A stretch of DNA of 64,000 bases from NCBI RefSeq assembly GCF_016773205.1, contig NZ_JAETWB010000011.1:65379-129378 (forward strand). Reading direction: 5' to 3'. Shown here in pieces: positions 42,819 to 51,676 of this stretch. Source of the stretch: Belnapia arida. Its GTDB lineage: Bacteria > Pseudomonadota > Alphaproteobacteria > Acetobacterales > Acetobacteraceae. The notes below the pieces were generated by a model. The model did not search any database. It was not told where the DNA came from and saw only the letters and a program-made list of their open reading frames with translations. How positions within the stretch are numbered: position 1 is the stretch's first letter; every line of letters begins with the position of its first letter. The position numbers were made by a program, and so were the translations under genes.

Positions 42819-43730
42819 TCACACCGTCGCCAGGGGCATGGCCGGGCGGTTCTGCCGCAGCAGTGCTGCGCTGGCGGAGACCGTCGTCCAGCTCGCCGCC
42901 GCCATCGCCTTGCGGTCGGGCAGCGCCGAGGGGCTGAAAGGCTCGTGCAGCACCACCGTCGCCCGTGCCCCGCTGCGCCGCGCCAGCCGCCAGAAATGGC
43001 TGGCGATCGACATGTCGCCATACCAGGCGAAGAGCGGCCGGTCGCGCCGGCAGGCCGGCAGACCGCCCAGCCGGTCATAGACCAGCGAGACCGGCTGCAC
43101 CTGCCGTGCCGCGCCCGCCGTCGCCAGGAAGGCGCTGCGGAAGGGCAGCACGCGCGTGCCGTCGCTGCTGGTGCCCTCGGGGAAGAGGATCAGGCTGTCG
43201 CCGGCAGCGAGCCGCGACTTCATCGCCTCCGCCTCACTCCCCGTCCGGCCGCGGCTGCGGCTGACGAAGACGGTGCGGCCGAGCCGCGCCACGGTGCGGA
43301 TCAGCGGCCAAGTGCCGACCTCGGCCTTGGAGACGAAGCAGCCCTCCAGCGTCCCGCCCAGCACCAGGATGTCGAGCCAGGAGCAGTGGTTGGCGAGGAA
43401 GAGCACCGGCCGCTCGGCCGAGGCCCTGCCGATCACCTGCACCCTGAGCCCGATCAGCCGGCAGAGCACGGCATGGTAGACCCGGGCGAATACCACCTTC
43501 GGCCGCCCTGGCAGCAGCAGCAGTACGGCCTGGATGGGGATCGAGACCAGCGTCCAGAGCAGTACCGAGGCGATCCGCCGCACCGCCCGGACCCTGCCGC
43601 CGAGCGGCCGGTCCTCAAAGACGTCGAACAGCCGCCCGCCGGGCAGGCTGCTCTTGAACCGCAGGGGCTTCTTCCGCCGCAGGCGGCGGGGACGAAGGGC
43701 TTCGATTGGGTCGCGGGCCACGGCTTCCAT
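42819..43730 (-). CDS. 1-acylglycerol-3-phosphate acyltransferase-like protein
   Basis: Membrane acyltransferase of 303 residues. It has a hydrophobic helix (about 52-78) and the PlsC motifs: NHCSWLD with HX4D, and FPEGTSSDG with the substrate-binding Arg downstream. It probably acylates lysophosphatidate, or possibly a lyso-ornithine lipid. An N-terminal basic stretch (PRRLRRKKPLRFK) is unusual but fits a membrane-proximal segment. Confidence 0.88.
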   Translation of the reverse strand: MEAVARDPIEALRPRRLRRKKPLRFKSSLPGGRLFDVFEDRPLGGRVRAVRRIASVLLWTLVSIPIQAVLLLLPGRPKVVFARVYHAVLCRLIGLRVQVIGRASAERPVLFLANHCSWLDILVLGGTLEGCFVSKAEVGTWPLIRTVARLGRTVFVSRSRGRTGSEAEAMKSRLAAGDSLILFPEGTSSDGTRVLPFRSAFLATAGAARQVQPVSLVYDRLGGLPACRRDRPLFAWYGDMSIASHFWRLARRSGARATVVLHEPFSPSALPDRKAMAAASWTTVSASAALLRQNRPAMPLATV

Positions 43731-43800
43731 AAGGGGCAGCGGATAGCCCGCGTTCCGTGACGCTGCAATGTCGCCGGTGCGACGCCTGGGTGATATCCGC

Positions 43801-44094
43801 TCAGCCTGCTTCGCGTGCCAGCCAATCGATCTCGGGCGGCGTGCGGAAGGCGAAGCGCAGCAGGTGCCGCGCCACCACCTCCTGCAGGCGCTCCAGCGCC
43901 TCGGCCCCTTCGGCCTCGGCGCGAAGCACCAGCAGCCCGTCGGCCGCCTCCAGCCGGCAGGTGCCCATGGGAAAGGCGATGGAGCCCCGCGCCTCCTCCA
44001 GCGTCACCGGCAGCTTGTGGGCGAAATGCTTGCAGATCTGGCCGAGGTAGCGGCCGGGGCTCTCCAGCACGACGCGCGCTTCCGAATGCGGCAT
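43801..44094 (-). CDS. DUF2218 domain protein
   Basis: Protein of 97 residues matching DUF2218: an N-terminal HSEARVVLESPGRYLGQICKHFAHKLPV with conserved Lys/His, a middle FPMGTCRLEAADGLLVLRAEA and a final EVVARHLLRFAFR. The function is unknown; the domain also occurs with siderophore-interacting proteins, which suggests iron metabolism. It follows the PadR regulator by five bases and is likely in the same operon. Confidence 0.85.
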   Translation of the reverse strand: MPHSEARVVLESPGRYLGQICKHFAHKLPVTLEEARGSIAFPMGTCRLEAADGLLVLRAEAEGAEALERLQEVVARHLLRFAFRTPPEIDWLAREAG

Positions 44095-44099
44095 CGCCG

Positions 44100-44678
44100 T
44101 CAGACCTGCTCGATGGCGACGGCCGCGGCGTCGATCGCCGCAGCGATGGCCGTCACCTGCGCCGGCTCCAGCCGCCCGCGGCCGAGCCTGAGGCGCAGCG
44201 CCAACTTCAGGTTGTGCATTGCCCGCATGATCTGCGGCGAGGGTCCGCCCTCCGCCCCAAGCTCGGCGAGCCGGGCGAGGATGGCCGAGGCCGCCGCCTG
44301 GTTGGCTACCAGCCAGGCCTCGCCCTCGCGGGTGATGGCGTAGAGCTTGCGTGGCCCCTCCACTTGGCCGCCGGCGATATGGCCGAGCTCCTCCAGCATG
44401 GTCAGCGTCGGATAGACGACGCCGGGGCTCGGCGAGTAGGCGCCGCCCGCGCGCTCCTCGATGGCCTTGATGATGTCATAGCCATGCCGCGGCGCCTCGG
44501 CGATCAGCGCCAGGACCAGCAGGCGGAGGTCGCCATGTTCCAGCAGCCGGCCGGACCGGCCGCCATGGCGATGACGCTCGCCATGGTGCCGCTCGCCGCG
44601 TGGGCCGAACTCGCCACGGGCATGGCGGTGGCCGAAGGGGTCGTGCCGCTCGTCGCGGTGGAAGAAGCGGCATCGCAT
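44100..44678 (-). CDS. PadR-family regulator with His-rich N-terminus (YqjI-like)
   Basis: Transcription factor of 192 residues. The first 45 residues are rich in His and charged residues (RHDPFGHRHARGEFGPRG and HHGERHRHGG), followed by the winged-helix domain (LRLLVLALIAEAPRHGYDII, SPGVVYPTLTMLEELGHI) and a C-terminal helical dimerisation region. This closely resembles E. coli YqjI, a metal-responsive repressor of an iron reductase. ATG 44678 follows GGAG by nine bases. The upstream frame (to 45236) is a shadow of the metallo-hydrolase gene. Confidence 0.9.
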   Translation of the reverse strand: MRCRFFHRDERHDPFGHRHARGEFGPRGERHHGERHRHGGRSGRLLEHGDLRLLVLALIAEAPRHGYDIIKAIEERAGGAYSPSPGVVYPTLTMLEELGHIAGGQVEGPRKLYAITREGEAWLVANQAAASAILARLAELGAEGGPSPQIMRAMHNLKLALRLRLGRGRLEPAQVTAIAAAIDAAAVAIEQV

Positions 44679-44696
44679 CTCTGTTCTCCGATAGTG

Positions 44697-44729
44697 TTTC
44701 GACATATCGAAATTACAGATATATCGAAA
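44697..44729. promoter_or_regulatory. Palindromic operator upstream of the PadR gene
   Basis: A perfect TTTCGA-CATA-TCGAAA palindrome (44697-44712) is followed 17 bases on by a second copy of ATATCGAAA (44721-44729). The element starts 18 bases before the PadR start and is strikingly AT-rich against its surroundings. PadR proteins bind short inverted repeats and often control themselves, so this is the likely auto-operator. Confidence 0.7.
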
Positions 44730-44779
44730 CTCGGTTGGGTTCAAGGCCCCGGCGGGTGAACCCCGCCGGGAGCCGCAGA

Positions 44780-45778
44780 TCAGACGGCGCTCGACCAGTC
44801 CGCCGGGATGAAGCGGTAGCCGCCGCCGTCCTTGGCGAGGTAGCCATTCGCCGGGAAGGGGAAGTGGTAGCCGGTGATGCGTATCCGGTCGGCCACCACC
44901 TGATCGTAGATCCTGCGCCGTGCCGCCTCGGCCATCTGCGCGTCGAAGTCGAAGACGGCGTGGAATTCCGGTCGCCGCGCCAGCAGCTCCGGCCGATTGC
45001 TGGTATCGGCGACGAACATCGCCTGGGCGTTGCCATCGGCGATGAGGTAGCAGGTATGGCCCGGCGTATGGCCATGGGCGGCAACCGCCTGGATGCCCGG
45101 GATCACCTCCACCCCCGCCGCCACCTGGCGGATCTTGCCCTGATAGGGCGCGAAGCGGCGGGCGCTGTTGGCGAAATTGCCGCGCTGGCCCTCCGGGCTG
45201 CGGGTCTCGTTGCCGGTGTCGCTCCACCAAGCCCATTCGGCGGCGGGGACGACGACCTCGGCATTGGGGAAGGCGGCAGCGCCGGCGCCGTTCAGCAACC
45301 CGTTCACATGGTCGCCGTGGAAATGGCTCATCACCACCAGATCGACCTTGGCCGGGTCGATGCCGGCCGCGGCCATGTTCTGGATCATCTTCCCCTGGGT
45401 CGCGGTCGCAGGCAGCACGCCGTTGCCGCTGTCGAAGACCACCAGCCGGCTGCCGGTGTCGAGGAAGGTGACGGTGAAGGGGATGCGGAAGCTGTCGGTC
45501 GGCAGGAAGCTCTCCGCCAGCACCTTCTGCACCTCGGCAAGCGGTGCGTTGCGGATGAAGCCTTCCAGCGGCCGCACGAAGAAGCCGTCATGCACCGTGG
45601 TGATGGTGAAGCCGCCGACCTTGAAGCGGTAGAAGCCGGGCGCCTGCGACACCGGGGCAGCGGCTGGGGCCGGGGCAGCCGGTGCGGTCTGCGCCGCGGC
45701 ACCCCGCAGCAGCGCCGGGGCGGCCAGCCCGGCAGCAAGGCCGCCGAGCGCAAGGCGGCGGCTGGTGGTGTCGGTCAT
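44780..45778 (-). CDS. Secreted MBL-fold metallo-hydrolase
   Basis: Metallo-beta-lactamase fold protein of 332 residues with a Tat-type signal (SRRLALGGLAAGLAAPALL; twin Arg) and the metal motif SHFHGDHVNG, plus a second histidine in AAHGHTPGHTCY. It is predicted to be exported and to hydrolyse an unknown substrate. ATG 45778 follows AGGAG; the frame opens to 45835. Confidence 0.87.
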   Translation of the reverse strand: MTDTTSRRLALGGLAAGLAAPALLRGAAAQTAPAAPAPAAAPVSQAPGFYRFKVGGFTITTVHDGFFVRPLEGFIRNAPLAEVQKVLAESFLPTDSFRIPFTVTFLDTGSRLVVFDSGNGVLPATATQGKMIQNMAAAGIDPAKVDLVVMSHFHGDHVNGLLNGAGAAAFPNAEVVVPAAEWAWWSDTGNETRSPEGQRGNFANSARRFAPYQGKIRQVAAGVEVIPGIQAVAAHGHTPGHTCYLIADGNAQAMFVADTSNRPELLARRPEFHAVFDFDAQMAEAARRRIYDQVVADRIRITGYHFPFPANGYLAKDGGGYRFIPADWSSAV

Positions 45779-45852
45779 GGCTCTCTCCTGCGAATGTCGC
45801 GCCCCTATTGGTGGGAAGGGACTACCAGGGATCAAGCCATTCCGCCTTTCGA

Positions 45853-47100
45853 TCAGCGCGTGAAGGCGACCACCGCCTCAAGGTGCGGCGACCAGAGGAA
45901 TTGGTCCACCGGCACCGCCGTGGTGACGCGGTAGCCGGCCGCCTGCAGCGGCTTCGCATCCCGCGCCAGGGCGACAGGGTTGCAGGAGACGTAGAGGATG
46001 GTCGGCACCCCGGCACGGGCCAGCAGCGCCGTCTGTTCGGCGGCGCCGGCATAGGGCGGGTCGAGCACCACCGCGGCAAACTCGCGCAGCTCCGGCCCTG
46101 CCAGCGGCTGCCGGTCGAGGTCGCGCCGCACCGCCTTCACCCGCAGCCCGGCCTTGCCTGCCGCCGTGCCGAGGGCCGCGACCGCCTCCGGCACCGCCTC
46201 GAAGGCGGTGACCCGGGCGCGCGCGGAGAGCGGGAGGCTCAGCGTACCCAGCCCGGCATAGAGATCGGCGATGGCCGCGCGCCCGGGCAGCTTGCGCGGC
46301 AGCCCTTCCAGCAGCGCAGCGATGATGGCTGCCTCGCCCTCGGAGCTCGCCTGGAGGAAGGCGCCCGGCGCCGGTACCACCTCCGCACCGGAGAGCAAAT
46401 GCCGCACCGGCCCGAGCTGGGCCGCCACTTCCGCCGGCCCGCCCTTACCGCCCCAGGCAATGCGCGGGATGCGCTGCGCCGTGGCGAAAGCGGCCAGCAG
46501 GCGGCGATCCGGCATGGAAAGCGGCGCATCGGTCCGGAGCAGGATGTCCGGCCCGCTGGTCAGCATGTTGATCACGGCCGAGCCGAGTCGGCGCAGGCCT
46601 TCGATATGGCGGAGCGCCTCGGCCAGCGGCCCGAGCAGCGCGACCAGCCCGGGTTGGAGCACGTGGCATTCCTGCATCGGCACCAGTGCCGTGGTGCCGC
46701 GCTGGTGGAAGCCGATTTGCACTTTGCCGTCAGGCAGCCGCTCCAGGCCGAGATCGGCGCGCTGGCGGGAATTCCGCGGCGTCGTCACCATCGGGGCGAC
46801 CGGTGCATCGGGGAAGCCAGCGCGGGAGAGCGCCTCGGCCAGCCTTCCGCGCTTCCACTCCGCATAGGGCTCGGGGGCCCAGTGCTGCAGCACGCAGCCG
46901 CCGCAGGCCGGGAAATGGCGGCAGGGCGGCGCGACGCGTTCCGGGCTTTCCGCGAGCCAGGCATCCACCTCGGCCCGCTTGCCGGAGAGGCGGGCCCGTA
47001 CCCGCTCCCCAGGCAGGGCCTGGGAGAGGAAGACAGGGCCGCCCGCAGCCTGGGCCACCCCGTCGCCGGCGGCGCCCACGGACTCGATCAGCAATTCCAC
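45853..47100 (-). CDS. Class I SAM-dependent RNA methyltransferase, RlmD/TrmA type
   Basis: RNA m5U methyltransferase family protein of 415 residues. It has an N-terminal OB-like region, iron-sulfur cysteines (CRHFPACGGC and a later MQECHVL), the SAM domain (ADLYAGLGTLSLPLS) and the catalytic Cys in LYVSCNPVAL. The exact target (23S rRNA U1939 or U747, or tRNA U54) cannot be decided by eye. GTG start; four bases after the DUF2721 gene. Confidence 0.88.
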   Translation of the reverse strand: MELLIESVGAAGDGVAQAAGGPVFLSQALPGERVRARLSGKRAEVDAWLAESPERVAPPCRHFPACGGCVLQHWAPEPYAEWKRGRLAEALSRAGFPDAPVAPMVTTPRNSRQRADLGLERLPDGKVQIGFHQRGTTALVPMQECHVLQPGLVALLGPLAEALRHIEGLRRLGSAVINMLTSGPDILLRTDAPLSMPDRRLLAAFATAQRIPRIAWGGKGGPAEVAAQLGPVRHLLSGAEVVPAPGAFLQASSEGEAAIIAALLEGLPRKLPGRAAIADLYAGLGTLSLPLSARARVTAFEAVPEAVAALGTAAGKAGLRVKAVRRDLDRQPLAGPELREFAAVVLDPPYAGAAEQTALLARAGVPTILYVSCNPVALARDAKPLQAAGYRVTTAVPVDQFLWSPHLEAVVAFTR

Positions 47101-47104
47101 GGTG

Positions 47105-47530
47105 TCAGCCCTCGTCGCCGGTCAGCGGCAGATGGTGGGGAGCAACCCGCACCTCGGTCAGAAAGAAGGCAAGGGCTACGGCCAGCAGCAGCATCGCGCC
47201 GATCAGCAGCCCGGCCAGGACCCAGGCGACGGCCAGCCCCAGGAAGACGCCGCCGAAGGAGCGGACGATGAGCGTGCAGAGCGCCATCGCCGCCAGCACG
47301 CCGCAGGCGATGGCGCGGTGGACATGGCAGGTCGGTTCCGCCAGGCGGCGCCGTTCGCCTGGCGGGGCAGGGGAAAGGCCGTTGCGGATGGCCCTTTCCT
47401 GGTCGATCAGCCGGGCAAGGCGCCCGGCCAGTACGTTCAGCGCCGAGAAGATGCCAATCAGCAGGAAGGCCGGCGCGATGGCGAGCTGGATCGTCCGTTC
47501 CAGCTCGGCCACGTCATGGGCACCGAACAC
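47105..47530 (-). CDS. DUF2721 membrane protein
   Basis: Protein of 141 residues with three membrane helices (about 16-37, 74-94, 98-123). The pattern (LAIAPAFLLIGIFSALNVLAGRLARLIDQERAI) matches DUF2721, function unknown. GTG start. Lies between glutaryl-CoA dehydrogenase and the RNA methyltransferase on the same strand with 4-10-base gaps, so it is probably co-transcribed. Confidence 0.85.
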   Translation of the reverse strand: MFGAHDVAELERTIQLAIAPAFLLIGIFSALNVLAGRLARLIDQERAIRNGLSPAPPGERRRLAEPTCHVHRAIACGVLAAMALCTLIVRSFGGVFLGLAVAWVLAGLLIGAMLLLAVALAFFLTEVRVAPHHLPLTGDEG

Positions 47531-47540
47531 CGCAGGGCCA

Positions 47541-48743
47541 TCAGCCCCCGAAGGCGTTCAGCCCGGTGATGGCCCGCCCCAGGATCAGCGCATGCACGTC
47601 ATGCGTGCCCTCGTAGGTGTTCACCGTCTCGAGGTTCATGACGTGGCGGATGACGTGGTACTCGTCCACGATCCCGTTGCCGCCATGCATGTCCCGCGCG
47701 ACGCGGGCGATGTCGAGCGACTTGCCGCAGTTGTTGCGCTTGACCAGGGAGATCATCTCCGGCGCCACCTTGCCCTCGTCGAAGAGCCGGCCGACCCGCA
47801 GCACGGCCTGCAGGCCGAGGGTGATCTCGGTCTCCATGTCGGCGAGCTTCTTCTGCACCAGCTGGGTCTGCGCCAGCGGGCGGCCGAACATGGTGCGGTT
47901 CAGCGTGTAGTCGCGCGCCGCATGGAAGCAGAATTCCGCGGCGCCGAGCGCGCCCCAGGCGATTCCGTAGCGCGCGCGGTTAAGGCAGGAGAAGGGGCCG
48001 GCGAGGGACTTCACGCCCGGCAGCCGATTCTCCTCCGGGACGAAGACCTCGTCCATCATGATCATGCCGGTGGTCGAGGCCCGGAGCGAGAACTTGCCCT
48101 CGATCTTCGGGAAAGTAAGGCCTTTCATCCCCTTCTCGAGGACGAAGCCGCGCAGGATACCCTCATCGTCCTTCGCCCAGACCACAGCGAGGTCGGCGAT
48201 CGGCGCGTTGGTGATCCAAGTCTTGGAGCCGGAGATCAGGTAGCCACCATCGACCTTCTTCGCCCGCGTCCGCATGGAGGAGGGGTCGGAGCCGGCATCC
48301 GGCTCGGTCAGGCCGAAGCAGCCGACCCATTCGCCGGTGCGCAGCTTCGGCAGGTACTTTTCCCGCTGAGCCTCCGAGCCGAAGGCATGGATCGGGTACA
48401 TCACCAGCGAGGACTGCACCGAGAAGGCCGAGCGGTAGCCGCTGTCGACCCGCTCCACCTCGCGCGCCATCAGCCCGTAGGCGACATAGGAGACACCGGC
48501 GCAGCCATAGCCCTCGAGCGTGGCGCCGAGGAAGCCCATCTCGCCGAACTCGTTCATGATCTCCCGGTCGAATTTCTCGTGCCGGTTGGCCATGAGGACG
48601 CGGGGGAACAGCTTTTCCTGGCAGAACTGATGCGCAGACTCGCGGATCATCCGCTCGTCCTCGGTGAGCTGGTCCTCGAGGAGCAGGGCGTCCTCCCAGG
48701 CGAAGCTGGCCAGACGCTTGGGGGGCTGGGTGACGACGTTCAT
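47541..48743 (-). CDS. Glutaryl-CoA dehydrogenase-like acyl-CoA dehydrogenase
   Basis: FAD enzyme of 400 residues. The catalytic Glu lies in [18 protein letters not shown], and [16 protein letters not shown] carries the Arg that binds the glutaryl carboxylate, both as in GcdH. It would convert glutaryl-CoA to crotonyl-CoA in lysine and tryptophan breakdown. Other acyl-CoA dehydrogenases are possible but fit less well. Confidence 0.9.
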   Translation of the reverse strand: MNVVTQPPKRLASFAWEDALLLEDQLTEDERMIRESAHQFCQEKLFPRVLMANRHEKFDREIMNEFGEMGFLGATLEGYGCAGVSYVAYGLMAREVERVDSGYRSAFSVQSSLVMYPIHAFGSEAQREKYLPKLRTGEWVGCFGLTEPDAGSDPSSMRTRAKKVDGGYLISGSKTWITNAPIADLAVVWAKDDEGILRGFVLEKGMKGLTFPKIEGKFSLRASTTGMIMMDEVFVPEENRLPGVKSLAGPFSCLNRARYGIAWGALGAAEFCFHAARDYTLNRTMFGRPLAQTQLVQKKLADMETEITLGLQAVLRVGRLFDEGKVAPEMISLVKRNNCGKSLDIARVARDMHGGNGIVDEYHVIRHVMNLETVNTYEGTHDVHALILGRAITGLNAFGG

Positions 48744-48845
48744 GGCTGGCTCCTCGGGCTCTTCTGCCGCGGGTATTTGGCGCCTGGGGGGCGGTCGGAC
48801 AACGGGTAGCGAGGCGCCCGCAGGACTTTGCCCGCGGGCCGGGGG

Positions 48846-50783
48846 TCACGCCGCCTCGGCTTCCTGCTCCGGCTGCTGGTCGCGGCGCGGGCGGGGGATG
48901 GGAATCAGCATGAAGGCGGGTACAGCATCACCGAAACCGACAACGGCCGGGCCGAGATCGTCGCGGTCCCGGTCGCGCCGGCGCGGCGCCTCGCGGTCCC
49001 AGCGGCGCTCCTCGCGTGGGGCGCGCTCCTCACGGGCAGGGCGCTCGTCTCGGACGGGGCGCTCCTCACGGGCGGGCCGCTCGTCGCGCGCGACGGCCGG
49101 TGTACGGTCCCGGTCGCGGTTGCGCTCGGGCCGATCGCGCTCGCCACGGCTCCGCTCGGGGCGGTCGCGGTCACGCCCGCCACGCTCCGGCCGGTCGGCC
49201 TGCTGAGCAGGGCGCCGGTCGCGGCTGCCGCGATCCCGCTCGCGCCCACCGCCACGGCCGGCGCTGCCGCCGCGCCCGCGCTTGGGGCGGGAGGCCGCCT
49301 CGGCGATCTCCTCGTTGCTGATCGGATCGAGCCCCTCGACCTCGATGCGCGGGATCGGCTTGCCGGTCAGGCTCTCGATGGCTGCGACGTTGCGCGCATC
49401 GTCCGGTGTGGCGATGGTGAAGGCCGCGCCTTCCTTCCCCGCCCGGCCGGTGCGGCCGATGCGGTGGACATAGTCCTCGGCGTGGAAGGGCACGTCGAAG
49501 TTGAAGACGTGGCTGAGCCCGCCGATATCGATGCCGCGGGCCGCGACATCCGAGCAGACCAGCAACTGCAGCTCGTTCGCCTTGAACTTGTTCAGCGTGG
49601 CGAAGCGGCTCGGCTGGTCCATGTCGCCATGCAGAGCGCCGACCGAGAAACCATGCCGCTTGAGCGACTTGTAGAGGACATCGACCTCGATCTTCCGGTT
49701 GCAGAAGATCAGCGCATTCTGCACCTCCTCGCGGCGAATGAGCCGGCGCAGCGCCTCGCGCTTGTCGAGCTCGCGCGTCCAGAGCAGGCCGGCGGTGATG
49801 GTCGTCGCCACGCTCGCCGGGGCGGAGACCGATATCTCCTTCGGGTTCTGCAGGAAGGCGTCGGCGAGCTTGCGGATCTCCGGCGCCATGGTGGCGGAGA
49901 AGAACAGCGTCTGCCGCATCGGCGGCAGCATGGAGACAATCCGCTCGACATCCGGAATGAAGCCCATGTCGAGCATGCGGTCGGCTTCGTCAATGACGAG
50001 GACCTTGCAGTCGGCGAGCAGAATGCGGCCGCGCTCGAATAGGTCGAGCAGCCGGCCCGGCGTCGCGATCAGCACGTCGACGCCCTTCTCGAGCACGGCG
50101 CGCTGGTCGTTCATGCTCTCGCCGCCAATCAGCAGGGCATGCACCAAGTTGAGGTGCTTGCCGTACTTCACGAAATTCTCGGCAACCTGGAGCGCCAGCT
50201 CCCGCGTCGGCTCCAGGATCAGGCTGCGCGGCATGCGCGCCTTGGCCCGGCCGGAGGCGAGGATGTCGAGCATCGGCAAGGTGAAGCCGGCGGTCTTGCC
50301 AGTGCCGGTCTGGGCGCATCCGAGCACGTCGCGGCCCATCAGCACGGTGGGGATGGCGGCTTCCTGGATCGGCGTCGGCGAGACGTAGCCGGCTTCGGCG
50401 ACGGCCTGCAGGATCGGCGCGGAGAGGCCGAGATCGGCGAAGGTGGTGCGCGGCGCCTCGTCCTCGGAATCGTCCTCCTCGCCGTCCTCATCCTCATCCT
50501 CGTCGTCCTGCTCGGCCTCGGGCTCTGCGGCGGCGTCGATCGCGGGCGGCGGCAGCTCGGCCGTGTCGGATACGGGATCAGGGGCGTCGGCGGCGGGCTC
50601 GATGACTGTCGGCGCGCTCTCGGCCATCAATGATTCGGGCTCATCCTCGGGCGCCGGGGCGGGCGCGGGTTCAGCCACCATGGCCGCGGCGGGCATGGTT
50701 TCGGCCTGGCGGTCCCGGGCCTCGTGGTCGTTATGCGCAGTCTCGGCCGCGTCGGAGGCGAGCCGGTCGGGGGTATCGGTCAA
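48846..50783 (-). CDS. DEAD-box RNA helicase with acidic N-terminus and Arg/Asp-rich tail
   Basis: ATP-dependent RNA helicase of about 645 residues. Motifs: AQTGTGKT, PTRELALQ, DEADRMLDMGF, SAT and HRIGRTGRAG. The N-terminal ~110 residues are Ala/Pro-rich and end in a strongly acidic run before FADLGLS. The last ~135 residues are repeats of Arg with Asp/Glu, Pro and Gly. Start uncertain: TTG 50783 is used, with ATG 50819/50831 as alternatives. Likely ribosome assembly or mRNA turnover. Confidence 0.9.
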   Translation of the reverse strand: MTDTPDRLASDAAETAHNDHEARDRQAETMPAAAMVAEPAPAPAPEDEPESLMAESAPTVIEPAADAPDPVSDTAELPPPAIDAAAEPEAEQDDEDEDEDGEEDDSEDEAPRTTFADLGLSAPILQAVAEAGYVSPTPIQEAAIPTVLMGRDVLGCAQTGTGKTAGFTLPMLDILASGRAKARMPRSLILEPTRELALQVAENFVKYGKHLNLVHALLIGGESMNDQRAVLEKGVDVLIATPGRLLDLFERGRILLADCKVLVIDEADRMLDMGFIPDVERIVSMLPPMRQTLFFSATMAPEIRKLADAFLQNPKEISVSAPASVATTITAGLLWTRELDKREALRRLIRREEVQNALIFCNRKIEVDVLYKSLKRHGFSVGALHGDMDQPSRFATLNKFKANELQLLVCSDVAARGIDIGGLSHVFNFDVPFHAEDYVHRIGRTGRAGKEGAAFTIATPDDARNVAAIESLTGKPIPRIEVEGLDPISNEEIAEAASRPKRGRGGSAGRGGGRERDRGSRDRRPAQQADRPERGGRDRDRPERSRGERDRPERNRDRDRTPAVARDERPAREERPVRDERPAREERAPREERRWDREAPRRRDRDRDDLGPAVVGFGDAVPAFMLIPIPRPRRDQQPEQEAEAA

Positions 50784-50971
50784 GTGCGGTCGGTTCCTTC
50801 GCCGGGACAGCGGCGGCATGGCGGCCCACATGGCCGAAAACCGACGCCCGGCTCGCCCTTTTCCAAGGCTGCCGTTCCAGGTCCGCCGCGCATATGCGCC
50901 AATGAGGCCCGAAAATCAAGGCGCGGCAGGGCTTGCTGCAGCATTTGCCGCCTCGTAGAGGCATGGCTACC

Positions 50972-51670
50972 ATGCCAGATCCCGTCGACCTCCTCCTGCT
51001 GCCCGGCCTGCTCTGCGATGCGGCGCTATGGGAGGCGCAGGTCGCTGGCCTCCGGGGTCGGGCCCGCTGCCAGGTGGCGGATGTGGTGCAGGATAGCAGC
51101 CTCGACGCCATGGCGGCCCGGGCGCTGGCCGCGGCGCCACCGCGCTTCGCCCTGGCCGGGCTTTCTATGGGCGGCTACCTCGCCTTCGAGGTGCTGCGCC
51201 AGGCGCCGGAGCGGGTGACGCGGCTCGCCCTTCTTGACACCTCGGCCCGGCCGGACACGGCGGAGCAGGCGCGCCGCCGCCGCGGGCTGATCTCGCTCGC
51301 CCGCAGCGGGTTGTTCAAGGGCGTCACTCCGCGGCTGCTGCCGCAGCTCATCCACCCGGACCGGCTGGCGGGCCCGGTTGGCCAGGCGGTGATTGCGATG
51401 GCGGAGCGCGTCGGGCGGGATGCCTTCCTGCGCCAGCAGGCGGCCATCCTCACCCGTCCCGATTCGCGCCCCGGCCTGTCCGGGATCCGCCTGCCCACTC
51501 TGGTTGCGGTGGGCGAGGCCGACCTGCTGACCCCGCCCGAGCTGGCCGAGGAGATCGCCGCTGGTATTCCTGGCGCCCGGCTGCACCGCATTCGCGGCTG
51601 CGGGCACCTGCCGCCGATGGAGGCGCCGGAGCTGGTGACCGGCCTGCTGCGCGACTGGCTGCTGGCCTGA
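50972..51670 (+). CDS. Alpha/beta hydrolase
   Basis: Hydrolase of 232 residues with the nucleophile elbow GLSMGG, a late Asp (VGEADLLTPP) and a C-terminal His (GCGHLPPMEAP), a full catalytic triad. The substrate is unknown. ATG 50972 is preferred because AGAGG lies ten bases upstream; ATG 50963 is also possible. Convergent with a sensor kinase six bases downstream. Confidence 0.85.
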   Translation: MPDPVDLLLLPGLLCDAALWEAQVAGLRGRARCQVADVVQDSSLDAMAARALAAAPPRFALAGLSMGGYLAFEVLRQAPERVTRLALLDTSARPDTAEQARRRRGLISLARSGLFKGVTPRLLPQLIHPDRLAGPVGQAVIAMAERVGRDAFLRQQAAILTRPDSRPGLSGIRLPTLVAVGEADLLTPPELAEEIAAGIPGARLHRIRGCGHLPPMEAPELVTGLLRDWLLA

Positions 51671-51676
51671 CCGTCG

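Noticed and set aside
44100..45236. 378-residue reading of the PadR gene
   Set aside because: The upstream half is a shadow of the metallo-hydrolase; the ATG at 44678 has a ribosome binding site and an operator just upstream.
49000..49260. Tandem repeat tract or CRISPR-like array
   Set aside because: The repetitive bases encode the Arg/Asp/Glu-rich tail of the DEAD-box helicase; repeats are imperfect and without spacers.
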